Positions 19,612-29,636 of a stretch of 64,000 bases of DNA are shown here, piece after piece. Location of the stretch: contig JACQFD010000011.1 in assembly GCA_016200225.1 (NCBI GenBank), positions 62,001 to 126,000 on the forward strand, written 5' to 3'. The notes beneath the pieces are model-generated. The model saw nothing but the letters and a program-made list of their open reading frames with translations. It was not told the DNA's origin and searched no databases. Numbering within the stretch: position 1 is the stretch's first letter; each line of letters opens with the position of its first letter. The DNA is from Planctomycetota bacterium. Its GTDB lineage: Bacteria; Planctomycetota; UBA1135; JACQFD01. A program made the position numbers and the translations under genes.

Positions 19612-21119
19612 TGCAACCGAGCCGTCGCGACATTGGTTACATCCACGATCTTGCCCGATACAGTGTCGAGCATCCACGCTTGCATGGAAAACGTGGTGCC
19701 CGCGAGCCCGCCCATGTAGGTGCCGAAACCGTAAAACTGTAATGATCCCGGCGCGAGCGCAAATGGCGTGTAACCCGACTGCGGACCCACAAGAAGCGTG
19801 CGCTGCTCCATCAATCCGACAATGGCCGTTCCGCTCGAATCATAATATCCCGCAAGATTCGTAAGATTGCGCGCGAAGAGTCCCGCGGGAAACGAGACGC
19901 TGTTGTAAGTCTTGGAAGCGGGGCCGGCCCATTGGAAACCCGAGGAGACATCGGCGAAGTTCAGGCCATTCACTAGCAATACGGGATTGTATAGATTGTT
20001 CCCCAAATCGACGCCGAGCCACAGGCCGTGCCTTGAGTTCGCGGGATTGATCGAGATACCCGTGCCGGGCGGACAGCCGGCGGTTAAAACACACAGATCG
20101 TCGATGTAGCTCTGCACTGGCGAACAATAAATATACATCGGTCCGTCCGCCCACGTCTCGGGGGGCGGATCGGTCGCGCCCGGCAAGCCGACATCGCCCG
20201 AGAATTGTACAAAGGGCGCGAACCATACAGTTCCGATCGGTCCGGGATTTCCATAACTACTGTTGCCGCTGTAGGAGACCGTGTCGCCCGATAATGGATA
20301 GATCGATTCGCGTCCGTCGTTTTGTCGAAACGCATTCGCTATCGGCGGAGCGCCGCCGCCGAGAATTTGTCCCGACGAAGATATCAATTCCGAATTGACC
20401 ACCATTTGAACCATCGACTGTTCATACAGCCACGTCCAACAGTACTCGCCGGAAATCACTCCAAAACCGAAGATATTACCGGTCGGTAGTATGAAAACCT
20501 GTCCGCCGCCGGTCGTACCTCCCGAGAGTGAAACTCCCGCCGTTCCGACGACAGGTTCGGATTGCGTCGAAACTACAAATAACCCGGCGGTTGTCGTGGA
20601 AAAATTATTCCAAACGCCCATGATCGCTTCGCCGGTGCCGCTTGGCGCCGTCGGAATCACGGCGGGCGTCGTCAATACTAACGAAAGTCGAATGAGCGAT
20701 CCCACGGGAATGCCTGGCGCAGCGATCGATCCCGGTATCGATGGAATATCAACATAAACCGTGTTGCCGGGATGCCAGCGAACGGTATTGCCTGCAGAGA
20801 AAGGAATGGCATTGCGCACTTGAAAATTCGGACTGTTCAACGGAGCGGCTGCGCCGAAATGCGACACGGACATTTCAACTCCGCGAAAATCGAGTTCGCG
20901 GACACACGTCGAATTGTTACGAAAATAAGTTGTTAATTCCGGCGGCAGCGCCTGCCACACCATATCTCCCGGCAGCGCGGTGCCGATGTACCATGCCGTG
21001 AATCCATAGGTTGAAGAGTTCCATACCCCGATGGCGTTCGGAGTCGCGGCCCCGCTTTGGGCGAGTGCGCTCGCGGCCAAAAAACAAAATGCTGAAATGA
21101 ACTGACTACAACTTTTCAT
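19608..21119 (-). CDS. Secreted protein of unrecognised family, tandem paralog 1 of 3 (operon-leading)
   Basis: ATG preceded by GGAGG RBS (GGAGGCAAGATCATG); signal peptide MKSCSQFISAFCFLAASALAQSG; same conserved blocks. Confidence 0.83.
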   Translation of the reverse strand: MKSCSQFISAFCFLAASALAQSGAATPNAIGVWNSSTYGFTAWYIGTALPGDMVWQALPPELTTYFRNNSTCVRELDFRGVEMSVSHFGAAAPLNSPNFQVRNAIPFSAGNTVRWHPGNTVYVDIPSIPGSIAAPGIPVGSLIRLSLVLTTPAVIPTAPSGTGEAIMGVWNNFSTTTAGLFVVSTQSEPVVGTAGVSLSGGTTGGGQVFILPTGNIFGFGVISGEYCWTWLYEQSMVQMVVNSELISSSGQILGGGAPPIANAFRQNDGRESIYPLSGDTVSYSGNSSYGNPGPIGTVWFAPFVQFSGDVGLPGATDPPPETWADGPMYIYCSPVQSYIDDLCVLTAGCPPGTGISINPANSRHGLWLGVDLGNNLYNPVLLVNGLNFADVSSGFQWAGPASKTYNSVSFPAGLFARNLTNLAGYYDSSGTAIVGLMEQRTLLVGPQSGYTPFALAPGSLQFYGFGTYMGGLAGTTFSMQAWMLDTVSGKIVDVTNVATARLQ

Positions 21120-21215
21120 GATCTTGCCTCCATTGGTGTAAAACGCAGTTGCGGGACAACTTGCACTTCGTTCGACGGGTGCGCGTGTGTTTTTTGTTCG
21201 AACATCCATCCGCGT

Positions 21216-22571
21216 TTACGGTTCCGCCGAATGCATTCTCCGTCCGTCCATTGTTAATTCCCAACCGACGCCGCGTTCGTGAAGTTCGGCGGTATAGATG
21301 GAATCGCGGCGTAGCATGCGAGAAATCATGGTTGCAATTGCCGTCGCGAAGACGAGGGGAAGGACAATCGCATAGTCTCCGGATAATTCGAAGACCATGA
21401 CCGCCGCCATGAGCGGCGCATGTGTCGTCGCGGCTGTCGCGGCGGCCATTCCGACGAGCGCATAACCCCCCACGGGGCCAAGTTCGATGCCGCCGATCAT
21501 TACCATTGCGGAAGCATACAAAAAACCGATGCAACCGCCGAGCAGCAGCGTCGGCGTGAAGACGCCGCCGGGGCTTCCGGACGATACGGATGCCGTCGTC
21601 GCGAGGCACTTGCCGATGAGTAATATTGCGACGAATCCAAGCGTCAGCCTTCCGTCGAGCAGCGCGCTCAGCGGTTCATAACCGTTGCCCGCGACGTCGG
21701 GCACGGCGGCGATGACGGCGCCCGCGAGCAGTCCGCCGAGCGCGGGTTTCCACGGTAATGTTAATTTGGAACGGCTGAACAAATGTTCGCCGAATGTTAA
21801 CAATCGCATGAACGCCTGCGCGCCGATCGATACGACAATTCCGAGTCCGGCGAACGCCGCGAGTTCGGCGGGCGAATGTAAAAAAAAGCCCCGTTGTCCG
21901 TAAATCGGCCCTTCGCCGACGATCGAGCGCGTGAGCGCCGTCGCGAGCACCGTGGCGACCAGAATGGGCACGACCGCGTCGAGCACGACGACGCCGGTTA
22001 CAATTTCGATAACAAATAAAACCGCGGCGAACGGAGTATTGTATGCGGCCGCGAATCCCGCCGCGGTGCCCGACGCGATGAGCACGCGCGCTCGGTAGGG
22101 GTGTAGTCTTAGGAAATCGCCGATGTACTTCCCGGCGGATCCGCCGAATTGTATTAATGGGCCCTCGCGGCCGAGCGAGCCTCCGCATGCGATCGCGCAC
22201 CATGACGCCAGCGATTTTAGTAGTGTCACGCGCATCGAAAGCCGCACGCGCCCGAGAACGACCGCTTCCATCACGTCGCCGACGCCCTTGCCGCCGCGCG
22301 AACGCGAGACCAGCATGGCGATGCCGCCCGCGAGCAATCCTCCGAGTCCGGGAAGACACATCCGGACCCACCACGGCTCGCGGCGAAACGCCGCGACGAC
22401 ATCGTTAGCATCTAACAAATGCCGCAATACAAACGTTAGCGCGGACCGAAACGCGATCGCGAAGGCGGACGCCGCAAGCGCGACGAGGACGATTCCGACC
22501 GCGAGTCTCCACGGCGAAAACGACTGGCCGGGAGATTCCTCTTCGGACTCTTTGGGAATGGCGGTTTCCAC
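21216..22571 (-). CDS. CLC family chloride channel/transporter
   Basis: GGSLGREGPLIQFGGS selectivity motif, SSGSPGGVFTPTLLLGG, multiple TM helices. Confidence 0.92.
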   Translation of the reverse strand: METAIPKESEEESPGQSFSPWRLAVGIVLVALAASAFAIAFRSALTFVLRHLLDANDVVAAFRREPWWVRMCLPGLGGLLAGGIAMLVSRSRGGKGVGDVMEAVVLGRVRLSMRVTLLKSLASWCAIACGGSLGREGPLIQFGGSAGKYIGDFLRLHPYRARVLIASGTAAGFAAAYNTPFAAVLFVIEIVTGVVVLDAVVPILVATVLATALTRSIVGEGPIYGQRGFFLHSPAELAAFAGLGIVVSIGAQAFMRLLTFGEHLFSRSKLTLPWKPALGGLLAGAVIAAVPDVAGNGYEPLSALLDGRLTLGFVAILLIGKCLATTASVSSGSPGGVFTPTLLLGGCIGFLYASAMVMIGGIELGPVGGYALVGMAAATAATTHAPLMAAVMVFELSGDYAIVLPLVFATAIATMISRMLRRDSIYTAELHERGVGWELTMDGRRMHSAEP

Positions 22572-22616
22572 GGTTTTGTTGATTTAAATTAAATCCCGGG
22601 CAGTGCCCATCGACGG

Positions 22617-23555
22617 TCAATGGCCGGCGTCCGCGCGGCGGCCTTTCTTGTGCATCGTACAGTACATTTCGTCGGGATCGCAGCCCTCCACTTCGATCTG
22701 TACTGTCGTGTGGTGGATGTCGAATGCATGATTCAACGCATGCGTGGCGGCGCGGAGCACTTGTTCGCCGCCGAGGATCGCCTCCTCGGATACTACAATA
22801 TGGCAACTGCACGCGATGACTCCGGGCCCGACGGTCCAGACGTGCAGATCGTGCACCTGCGACACGCCGGGAACTTTTAGTAATGTCGCGATCACGCGGT
22901 CCATGTCGACGCCCGCGGGAGTGCCTTCGAGAAGCACATGCACACTCTCCGAAAGCACACCCCACGAACTCCAAAGGATGAGACCGGCGATCATGAGCGA
23001 AACGATCGGGTCGGCGATCGGCGAACCCGTCCATCCCACGGCGATGCCGGCGCATGCAAGTCCGACTCCCGCGACGGCGTCGCCCGCCATGTGGACGTAA
23101 GCGCTTCGAATATTAATATTATCTTTCGAGCCCGCGCGAAGCCAGAGTGCGATCGTTGTATTTAATAAAATCGCCGCGAATGCGACGCCGATCATCGGCG
23201 CGGCGTGCACATCGACGGGATGGCTGATTCTCTCGAACGACTCGATTGCAATAAAAACGGCGATCACAACCAGCGACACGGAGTTCGCGAGCGCGGCGAG
23301 AATTCCGGCGCGATGATAACCAAAAGTCTTCCGGTGGTTCGAGGGCTTCTTCGCAACCCAAAGCGCATAGGCCGAAATGCAGAGGGCGACGGCGTCGGCG
23401 AAGTTGTGTCCGGCGTCGGAGACGAGAGCCAGACTGTGCGCGAAGTACCCCGCGACGACTTCGGCGGCGACAAATCCCAACGTTAATATAATCGAATACG
23501 CCAGACGGCGTCCCGATGTCCCGTCCGCATGCGCATGGGAGTGCGAGTGGCCCAT
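22617..23555 (-). CDS. Cation diffusion facilitator (CDF) metal efflux protein
   Basis: LVSDAGHNFADAVALCISAYA, HMAGDAVAGVG, VHDLHVWTVGPGVIACSCHIVV; His-rich N-terminus. Confidence 0.93.
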   Translation of the reverse strand: MGHSHSHAHADGTSGRRLAYSIILTLGFVAAEVVAGYFAHSLALVSDAGHNFADAVALCISAYALWVAKKPSNHRKTFGYHRAGILAALANSVSLVVIAVFIAIESFERISHPVDVHAAPMIGVAFAAILLNTTIALWLRAGSKDNINIRSAYVHMAGDAVAGVGLACAGIAVGWTGSPIADPIVSLMIAGLILWSSWGVLSESVHVLLEGTPAGVDMDRVIATLLKVPGVSQVHDLHVWTVGPGVIACSCHIVVSEEAILGGEQVLRAATHALNHAFDIHHTTVQIEVEGCDPDEMYCTMHKKGRRADAGH

Positions 23556-23560
23556 TTGTA

Positions 23561-25120
23561 TTAATGTCGCAACTGCACGACTAGATTGGCGGGGCCGGTG
23601 TTGTTCACGCCGTCGCCGAGGAACTTCGCGAGGATCGTTTGTTTACTCAAGAACTCGTCGTAGGAGCGGATTTCGCGCTCGAGTCCGCGCGCCCGCCGCC
23701 GCACCCGTTCGTAAAGACTCGAACCCACAATTAAATAATCGTACTGGTTCATCAGGCTTCGCTGGTCCGGACGGACGAGCGTTCCAATGGGCGCGACTTG
23801 GTAATCATTATAATACAATTCGATCGGCGGCGTCTCCATCTCGCGGGCGATTCTGGAGTTCGCCGGAATGTTGGCGCGGATCCATTCGAGCGTCGAGTTG
23901 CGCGTGTCGGGGAGCGAAGCGCGTCGAATGTGGTCGCGCGAGACCGTGACGGGCCAGTACAAAGATACAGTTGCGCCCGCGGCGAGCAAAAGCGCGGCCG
24001 CCCACCAACGGACGCTTCGAAACGCGAACGATGCGGTTTCGCCGCGCACAAGGCTCCAACACCCGTGGACCCCCGCCGCGGAAAATAACAAAAGACACGG
24101 AACGCCGCCGATCAGGTTGCGAACGAAAAATACTTTAAAACTGCCGATGAATAGATAGAGCGCGAGCGGAAAAGATAATAAAACGATTCCCAGTCTCCAT
24201 TTCCTCCATGCGAACCATGCGATGCCGATTCCGCCGAAGACCGTCGGCCAGACGCCGAGACATTTTTTCCACATCTCGTCGGCATATTGTACATAACTGA
24301 TTCCCGTCGGCGATTCGGTCGTCGGATCCTGTCCGGTGGCGTAGGCCCTGCCCTCGGCCGACATCTGCGTCCAAAAGTTATGAAAGTCGAGCGCCGCGAA
24401 CGGCGTCGTCGCGAGAAATACGGCGGGACATAACAATAAGAATATGCAAAGATTCCGGATCTGCGCGCGCCGCGATCGCGGACGCGAAAGCAGACTTGCC
24501 AGAATTACGGGAAGCGCGACGAGACAGCCCGGGTACTTGCTCGCTCCGGCGAAGCCGACGAAGATTCCGGCTGCGATGTAGTTCCGCAGCCGCGTCGGTT
24601 CTTCATAAATCCACACGGCGGCGAGCACGGCGCACGTCGCCCAGAGTCCAACGGTAGTATCTACAGTTGCCGTGAACGATAACGATGTCTGGATCGGATT
24701 CGCCGCGAGCAGCGCCGCGGCCAGCAGTCCCGCCACAGGGTGCGCCATGCGCCGCCCGAGTTCGGCGAGCGCGAGAATCGTGAGGCACGCCAGCGTTAAT
24801 ATTACAATTCGAGCGACGACGTAGTGGTCCGGGCTCGCCTGCTCCCCGAGAAATCCGGGCCCGCCGAAAATCGCGCTCACGGCGTGCCGAATTCTGTAAA
24901 CACCCGCGATCAAATAAAAATTAAGACTCGGATATTTATAAATATGCGGATTCAGATCTCCGGTCCTGGCGATTCCGAAGGCCGCATTGACCATGTGGTG
25001 TTCATCGGGGTGGCCGCTGAACGGGTAGGAGTACCAGACGGCCGGATACCGAACGACAAACGCGACGACAACGAGCAGCGCCGCCAATATGTAAAAAGCG
25101 GCGCGGGAACGGGAAATCAT
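23561..25120 (-). CDS. GT39-like (dolichyl-phosphate-mannose type) multi-TM glycosyltransferase
   Basis: FSGHPDEHHMVNAAFGIARTGDLNPHIYKYPSLNFYLIAGVYRI; multiple TM segments. Confidence 0.8.
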   Translation of the reverse strand: MISRSRAAFYILAALLVVVAFVVRYPAVWYSYPFSGHPDEHHMVNAAFGIARTGDLNPHIYKYPSLNFYLIAGVYRIRHAVSAIFGGPGFLGEQASPDHYVVARIVILTLACLTILALAELGRRMAHPVAGLLAAALLAANPIQTSLSFTATVDTTVGLWATCAVLAAVWIYEEPTRLRNYIAAGIFVGFAGASKYPGCLVALPVILASLLSRPRSRRAQIRNLCIFLLLCPAVFLATTPFAALDFHNFWTQMSAEGRAYATGQDPTTESPTGISYVQYADEMWKKCLGVWPTVFGGIGIAWFAWRKWRLGIVLLSFPLALYLFIGSFKVFFVRNLIGGVPCLLLFSAAGVHGCWSLVRGETASFAFRSVRWWAAALLLAAGATVSLYWPVTVSRDHIRRASLPDTRNSTLEWIRANIPANSRIAREMETPPIELYYNDYQVAPIGTLVRPDQRSLMNQYDYLIVGSSLYERVRRRARGLEREIRSYDEFLSKQTILAKFLGDGVNNTGPANLVVQLRH

Positions 25121-25424
25121 GATTTATGTGCGCGATCGCTGTCGGTCATACTTCGGGCATCGCGATTCCATCTTGTTCATCGAATGGCGGAGTGGCAAGC
25201 TTCAATCGAACGCGCGGTGCGTGGATTCGTTATATTTCGACCGGCGGAAAATTAATAAATACGCGCGTCCGCGGCGTGGAAACGCGCGGACTCACGAGCG
25301 GTGTCGCTCGAATCGGGCTGCACTTCCGATCGAGCCCGTATACTTTCGGCGCTGGCATCCGTGGCATCTGAATTGCCGCTATGCGGTGTTCGAGACTCCT
25401 TTTCCCAAGCTGAGGTCAACAAAC

Positions 25425-27143
25425 ATGATACGTACACCGATGCGAGTCCATTCTTACTTATTCGCCGGTATTTTTGGTATTTCGGCGGGTGTGGCCGCGG
25501 GCCTCGCGGCACCCGGACGAGCGGCGTTTTCGCTTCCGACGCTCGTGAACGCGACGCCCTTCGATGTCGTCGTGCACACCGGACAGACGCTCATCATCGA
25601 TACATCATCGGCGACCGTGACCGACGCGCACGGACAAACGATAACATTTACGAACGGCAATATATTTGTAAATTCACTGTTGGTCGAGACCGGCGGCACG
25701 ATCATCGGCCAGGGCCCGAACGCGCTCCGATTCTTTGTAACAGATACGGCAACGGTGCACGGCGCGATCCGCGTGGACGGCACGGATGCGCATGATGTCG
25801 CCATGCTGCTCACGGCGAGCCAGATTGTACAATTCGGCGCGCCGGGCGAGTGCGGCGGCGGCGACGGCGGCGACGGAAATCCTGATATTACTAAATCGAA
25901 CGCCAAGGGCGGCGACGCCGACGGCGCGACGGGAACCGGCCTCGCGGGCGGGCTCGGAGGCGAGTCCGCGCTGCTCGCTCTGACGACCGGGGGACAGCCG
26001 TGCTACGAACCTGAGGATTGCCATCCGGCGGGCGGCGGAGGCGGAACGTTTGGAACCGTCGGCGAAAGCGGCCGAAAGGGTACGGACACGAATTATAACT
26101 TTGGGTCGTGTTCGGTTCCGCAAGGCGTGAGCGCGGTGAATCCCAATACCGCGCCGAAGGGCGGAAGTCCCGGAATGAATATATTTACAAATACGAACAT
26201 CGCGGACGATTTCCTCGGCACCGCCGTTTACGATACTGCAGGCATTACATCGATCGCGACGGCCGGCGTGTCGACGATCACCACGGATTTAGGTATCTTC
26301 AGCGCCGCCGACGTCGGCCGTTTCGTGGGTTGTTATATTGCCGCTCCGAGCACGTGGGAGGACCTCACGAACGGATGTGTACAAAACAATCTCGCGGGCG
26401 ATCCGGTCGTTTGTCCGCGCTCGCATCTGCTAGTTCGCAAAATCGTCGCCGTGCACGCGGGGAATCAAATCGACGTGCAGCCGGCTTTCCCGGCGAGTCT
26501 TCCGACGGCGAGCAAAACGATCGTTAAATATTCGGCGGGCGGCGTTCCGACGATCGGCGAACTCGCGGCGCGCGCGGGCGGCCAGGGCGGCGGCGCCGGC
26601 GGCAATGCAATTTATAATTTAACATTTCCGAATCCTAATTATGCGTTTCAGGATCGCGTTGGCGCCGGCGGCGGCGGCGGCGCCGGTATTCTCGAAATTT
26701 ACGCATCCGGCGCGATCGATCTGACCAATGGTACAATTTCCGCGATCGGCGGCGACGGCGCCGCGGGCGAGAATACGATCAATACCGACCGGGTCGGCGG
26801 CGGTTCGGGGGGCGGCAGCGGCGGTCTTGTCAGGATCCAAAGCAACACGAGCGTCGACATGACGAATAGTAAAATTCTGGCGCGCGGCGGCGCGCGCGGC
26901 CCCGGATCCTATGCGGTCATCTCCGACCCCGTGGCGCCGAGTAACGCACTCGGCATCGGCCACGGCGGGCGCGGCGGCAAAGGAATTGTACAAATTCACG
27001 CGCCGTCCGACGATTTAGGTAATTTAATGATCACCGCGTCGATTACACAATTGACGCCGGCGAATTTCGACCCCGCGCCGATTTTCGCGACGCCCGAGTT
27101 TAGTAGCAATCCGGCGCGCCAGCGCGAGATGTGGTTCAAATAA
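25425..27143 (+). CDS. Secreted glycine-rich protein (adhesin/beta-helix-like)
   Basis: Signal MIRTPMRVHSYLFAGIFGISAGVAAGLAAPGRA; repeated GGGDGGDG, GAGGGGGAGILEI, GGGSGGGSGGLVRI blocks; ATG at 25425 in frame. Confidence 0.7.
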   Translation: MIRTPMRVHSYLFAGIFGISAGVAAGLAAPGRAAFSLPTLVNATPFDVVVHTGQTLIIDTSSATVTDAHGQTITFTNGNIFVNSLLVETGGTIIGQGPNALRFFVTDTATVHGAIRVDGTDAHDVAMLLTASQIVQFGAPGECGGGDGGDGNPDITKSNAKGGDADGATGTGLAGGLGGESALLALTTGGQPCYEPEDCHPAGGGGGTFGTVGESGRKGTDTNYNFGSCSVPQGVSAVNPNTAPKGGSPGMNIFTNTNIADDFLGTAVYDTAGITSIATAGVSTITTDLGIFSAADVGRFVGCYIAAPSTWEDLTNGCVQNNLAGDPVVCPRSHLLVRKIVAVHAGNQIDVQPAFPASLPTASKTIVKYSAGGVPTIGELAARAGGQGGGAGGNAIYNLTFPNPNYAFQDRVGAGGGGGAGILEIYASGAIDLTNGTISAIGGDGAAGENTINTDRVGGGSGGGSGGLVRIQSNTSVDMTNSKILARGGARGPGSYAVISDPVAPSNALGIGHGGRGGKGIVQIHAPSDDLGNLMITASITQLTPANFDPAPIFATPEFSSNPARQREMWFK

Positions 27144-27186
27144 AGAGTATTTTGCGGCGACCCCGCGAAACCGTATCCTTCGGAGC

Positions 27187-28272
27187 GTGACCTCAAGCGC
27201 TCCGAAGCCCGCGACCGGTGAATTGCAATGGCATGCGCGCGAGCCGCGTCCCGACGACGCGGCCGCGCTCACGGCCGTGTTCAACGCGGCGTTCCGGCGC
27301 CATGACAAATCGGAGACGCTCGAATGGCGATACAAGCGCAACCCGCACGGCGTCGCGCGGACGATCGTCGCGGCGGGAGCGCGGGACGAACTTGCCGGCG
27401 CATATTCGTATATTCCGCGGAAATTTAGTATTGACGGAAAAGTTACAACAATTGTTCAGGCCTCCGATGCCATGGTGTTCGAACAATGGCAGCGGAAGGG
27501 GATCTTCACCGGCCTCGACGCGATTCTCGCGGAGCGCGCCGCCGCCGAGGGCGTGCCGTTCGGATTCGCGTTTTGCGGACGGCGCTCGCAGAAAGGATTC
27601 TTAGCGAACGGCTGGAAAGCGGTTTCGCCCTACCGGACGTGGACGCGAATCTTAAAAATAACCAAATCGTCGTTCGAAGCGCGAAAAAGCGACGGGCGCG
27701 TGCGCCGCGCGATGATACCGATCGAGTGGTGGCGCGCGCGATCGGCAGATCCTTATATAAAACAATGCCTCGACGGTTTTCGCGACGAACCGGTCGAAAG
27801 TTTCGGGAAAAAAGTCGCCGAACTTCCGCCGCCGAAATATAAGATTTACGGCGTACGCGATTCGGAATATTTAAATTGGCGGTTTCTGTGGACGCCCCGG
27901 CGCACGCACTCCGCGTTCCGTCTGCTCCGCGGCGGCGACGTCGCGGGTTATTACGATATCGAATGCAACAGCGCGGGGCGCGGTTATTTATTAGATGCGC
28001 GCGGCGCCGACGAATCGGCCGAACGCGCGGCGCTCGCGGCGGCGGTCGAAAAGTTAAGAATTGTCGGCGCGTCGACCGTGCAGACGACCGTCGTCGAGGG
28101 CAGTTTTTTGGATACTCATATTCGCGCGCTCGGTTTCGAGCCGCCCCGCGATCCGGCGCCGCTGCCGTTCATCGTCCGCGCATTCGTGGATTGTAAAGAA
28201 TCGCAACTCGCGCTCGATCCGAAGAATTGGTATATCTTCGACGGCGACCGGGACGCGGAAAGTATGGTTTAA
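27187..28272 (+). CDS. GNAT-family N-acetyltransferase
   Basis: REPRPDDAAALTAVFNAAF..ASDAMVFEQWQRKGIFTGLDAILAERAAAEGVPFGFAF. Confidence 0.78.
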   Translation: MTSSAPKPATGELQWHAREPRPDDAAALTAVFNAAFRRHDKSETLEWRYKRNPHGVARTIVAAGARDELAGAYSYIPRKFSIDGKVTTIVQASDAMVFEQWQRKGIFTGLDAILAERAAAEGVPFGFAFCGRRSQKGFLANGWKAVSPYRTWTRILKITKSSFEARKSDGRVRRAMIPIEWWRARSADPYIKQCLDGFRDEPVESFGKKVAELPPPKYKIYGVRDSEYLNWRFLWTPRRTHSAFRLLRGGDVAGYYDIECNSAGRGYLLDARGADESAERAALAAAVEKLRIVGASTVQTTVVEGSFLDTHIRALGFEPPRDPAPLPFIVRAFVDCKESQLALDPKNWYIFDGDRDAESMV

Positions 28273-28396
28273 TTCTTTGGAGAAGTGTATACGCGCGCCC
28301 GCAACCAACTCGCACACCCACTCCCGGCGGCGCGCCAGGAGAGAAGAAGCATTTTGGCGCCTTGATTCCGTCTAGATGGGCGTATATACTAACTCC

Positions 28397-28639
28397 ATGA
28401 AGACGCGCGCGAAACTCTTCCAAAACGGCGGAAGCCAGGCGGTTCGCTTGCCAAAGGATTGTCGATTTCCTGAGGGACAAAATGAAGTTTCGATTCGCCG
28501 AAAGGGGCGTCTCGTGATTCTGGAGCCGCTCGACGAATGGCCCGTTGAGTTCCAATCTTGTCTTGGCGCGTGGAAGAGTGATATTAAACGTCCCCCTCAA
28601 GAGAGCATTTCGAAAATTAAGGATCGCTTCGCGTCGTAA
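28397..28639 (+). CDS. vapB: VapB-type antitoxin
   Basis: MKTRAKLFQNGGSQAVRLPKDCRFP (AbrB/VapB-like N-terminus); directly upstream of vapC. Confidence 0.9.
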   Translation: MKTRAKLFQNGGSQAVRLPKDCRFPEGQNEVSIRRKGRLVILEPLDEWPVEFQSCLGAWKSDIKRPPQESISKIKDRFAS

Positions 28640-29035
28640 GTGCGTTATCTGCTCGATACGGATACTGTTAGCTATGCTCTAAGGGGAGCGCATGGCGTCG
28701 CGGATCGATTGCTGGAACACAAGCCTTCCGATGTTGCAATAAGCGTTGTCACGCTCGCGGAATTGCGTTTTGGCGCGGAGAAACGGCATGCCCGCAAGTT
28801 GCATGAACTCATCGACGCATTCGTTCGCACTGTGCGTGTTGTGCCATTTCACGAGGATGCCGCCGCGCGTTTTGGAAAGTTGGCCGCCGAACTGTCCAGA
28901 ATCGGAAAACCCATTGGAATTCTGGACACGATGATTGCGGCACAGGCGCTCGTTCTCGATGTGGAATTGATTACAAATAATACACGGCACTTCCGCCTTG
29001 TGCCTGGCCTGCGGATCCAGAATTGGAGCACCTGA
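28640..29035 (+). CDS. vapC: VapC-type PIN-domain ribonuclease toxin
   Basis: MRYLLDTDTVSYALRG..SVVTLAELRFGAEK..GILDTMIAAQALVLDVELITNNTRHF; GTG start abuts vapB TAA. Confidence 0.93.
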   Translation: MRYLLDTDTVSYALRGAHGVADRLLEHKPSDVAISVVTLAELRFGAEKRHARKLHELIDAFVRTVRVVPFHEDAAARFGKLAAELSRIGKPIGILDTMIAAQALVLDVELITNNTRHFRLVPGLRIQNWST

Positions 29036-29081
29036 ATCAACCCAATGAACGGTACTCGGCGCGCATTTGTATTTTCTTATA

Positions 29082-29570
29082 CTATTTTCCCGCCGCCTCG
29101 CACGACGGGCATTTGTCCATCGAGGAGTACGCTCCGGGTTTGCCGGAGGATTTATAATTATTTAATAAATCGGTGCCGATTTTATTGCGGACTTCGAACG
29201 CGAGTTTCAGTTGTGTTCGTTCGAAATGCGATAATCTTAATAAATCCATAAACTTGGGGCGAGTTTTGTAAACTCGGAGCGCGTCGAACGCGGGCATGCA
29301 GATCGGACATGCATAAATAAAATTTTTCGGCTGTCCCGATTCGGCGTCGAGGCGCACGAGCGATTCCGCGGCTTGCGTCGTCAGCCCGTCCTGATAACAA
29401 CCCTCGAGCACCGCGTAGAAAATAAATTGTGAAACGGAGTCGAGCGGATTGGTCACTGCGATCGGGTTTTGTTCGGCGGCCCGCGACTGGGTCGGCGCGA
29501 CCGGCGCGCGCGCGAAAAGCGCGGCTGCGAGGGCCGCGACGGCGAGAATTGCTTTCATATTTGCGCTCAT
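29082..29570 (-). CDS. Small secreted hypothetical protein
   Basis: Signal peptide MSANMKAILAVAALAAALFARAPVAP; CPICMPAF and C-terminal CPSC motifs. Confidence 0.55.
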   Translation of the reverse strand: MSANMKAILAVAALAAALFARAPVAPTQSRAAEQNPIAVTNPLDSVSQFIFYAVLEGCYQDGLTTQAAESLVRLDAESGQPKNFIYACPICMPAFDALRVYKTRPKFMDLLRLSHFERTQLKLAFEVRNKIGTDLLNNYKSSGKPGAYSSMDKCPSCEAAGK

Positions 29571-29636
29571 ACTCGAAGGACGCGCGACGCGGGATTTCGA
29601 AGCGTGATTTTTTGCTGTAAATTTGAACGGTCAAAA

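Noticed and set aside
28376-28396. Longer VapB start at 28376
   Set aside because: The internal ATG at 28397 gives the canonical VapB N-terminus MKTRAKLFQNGGSQAVRLP.
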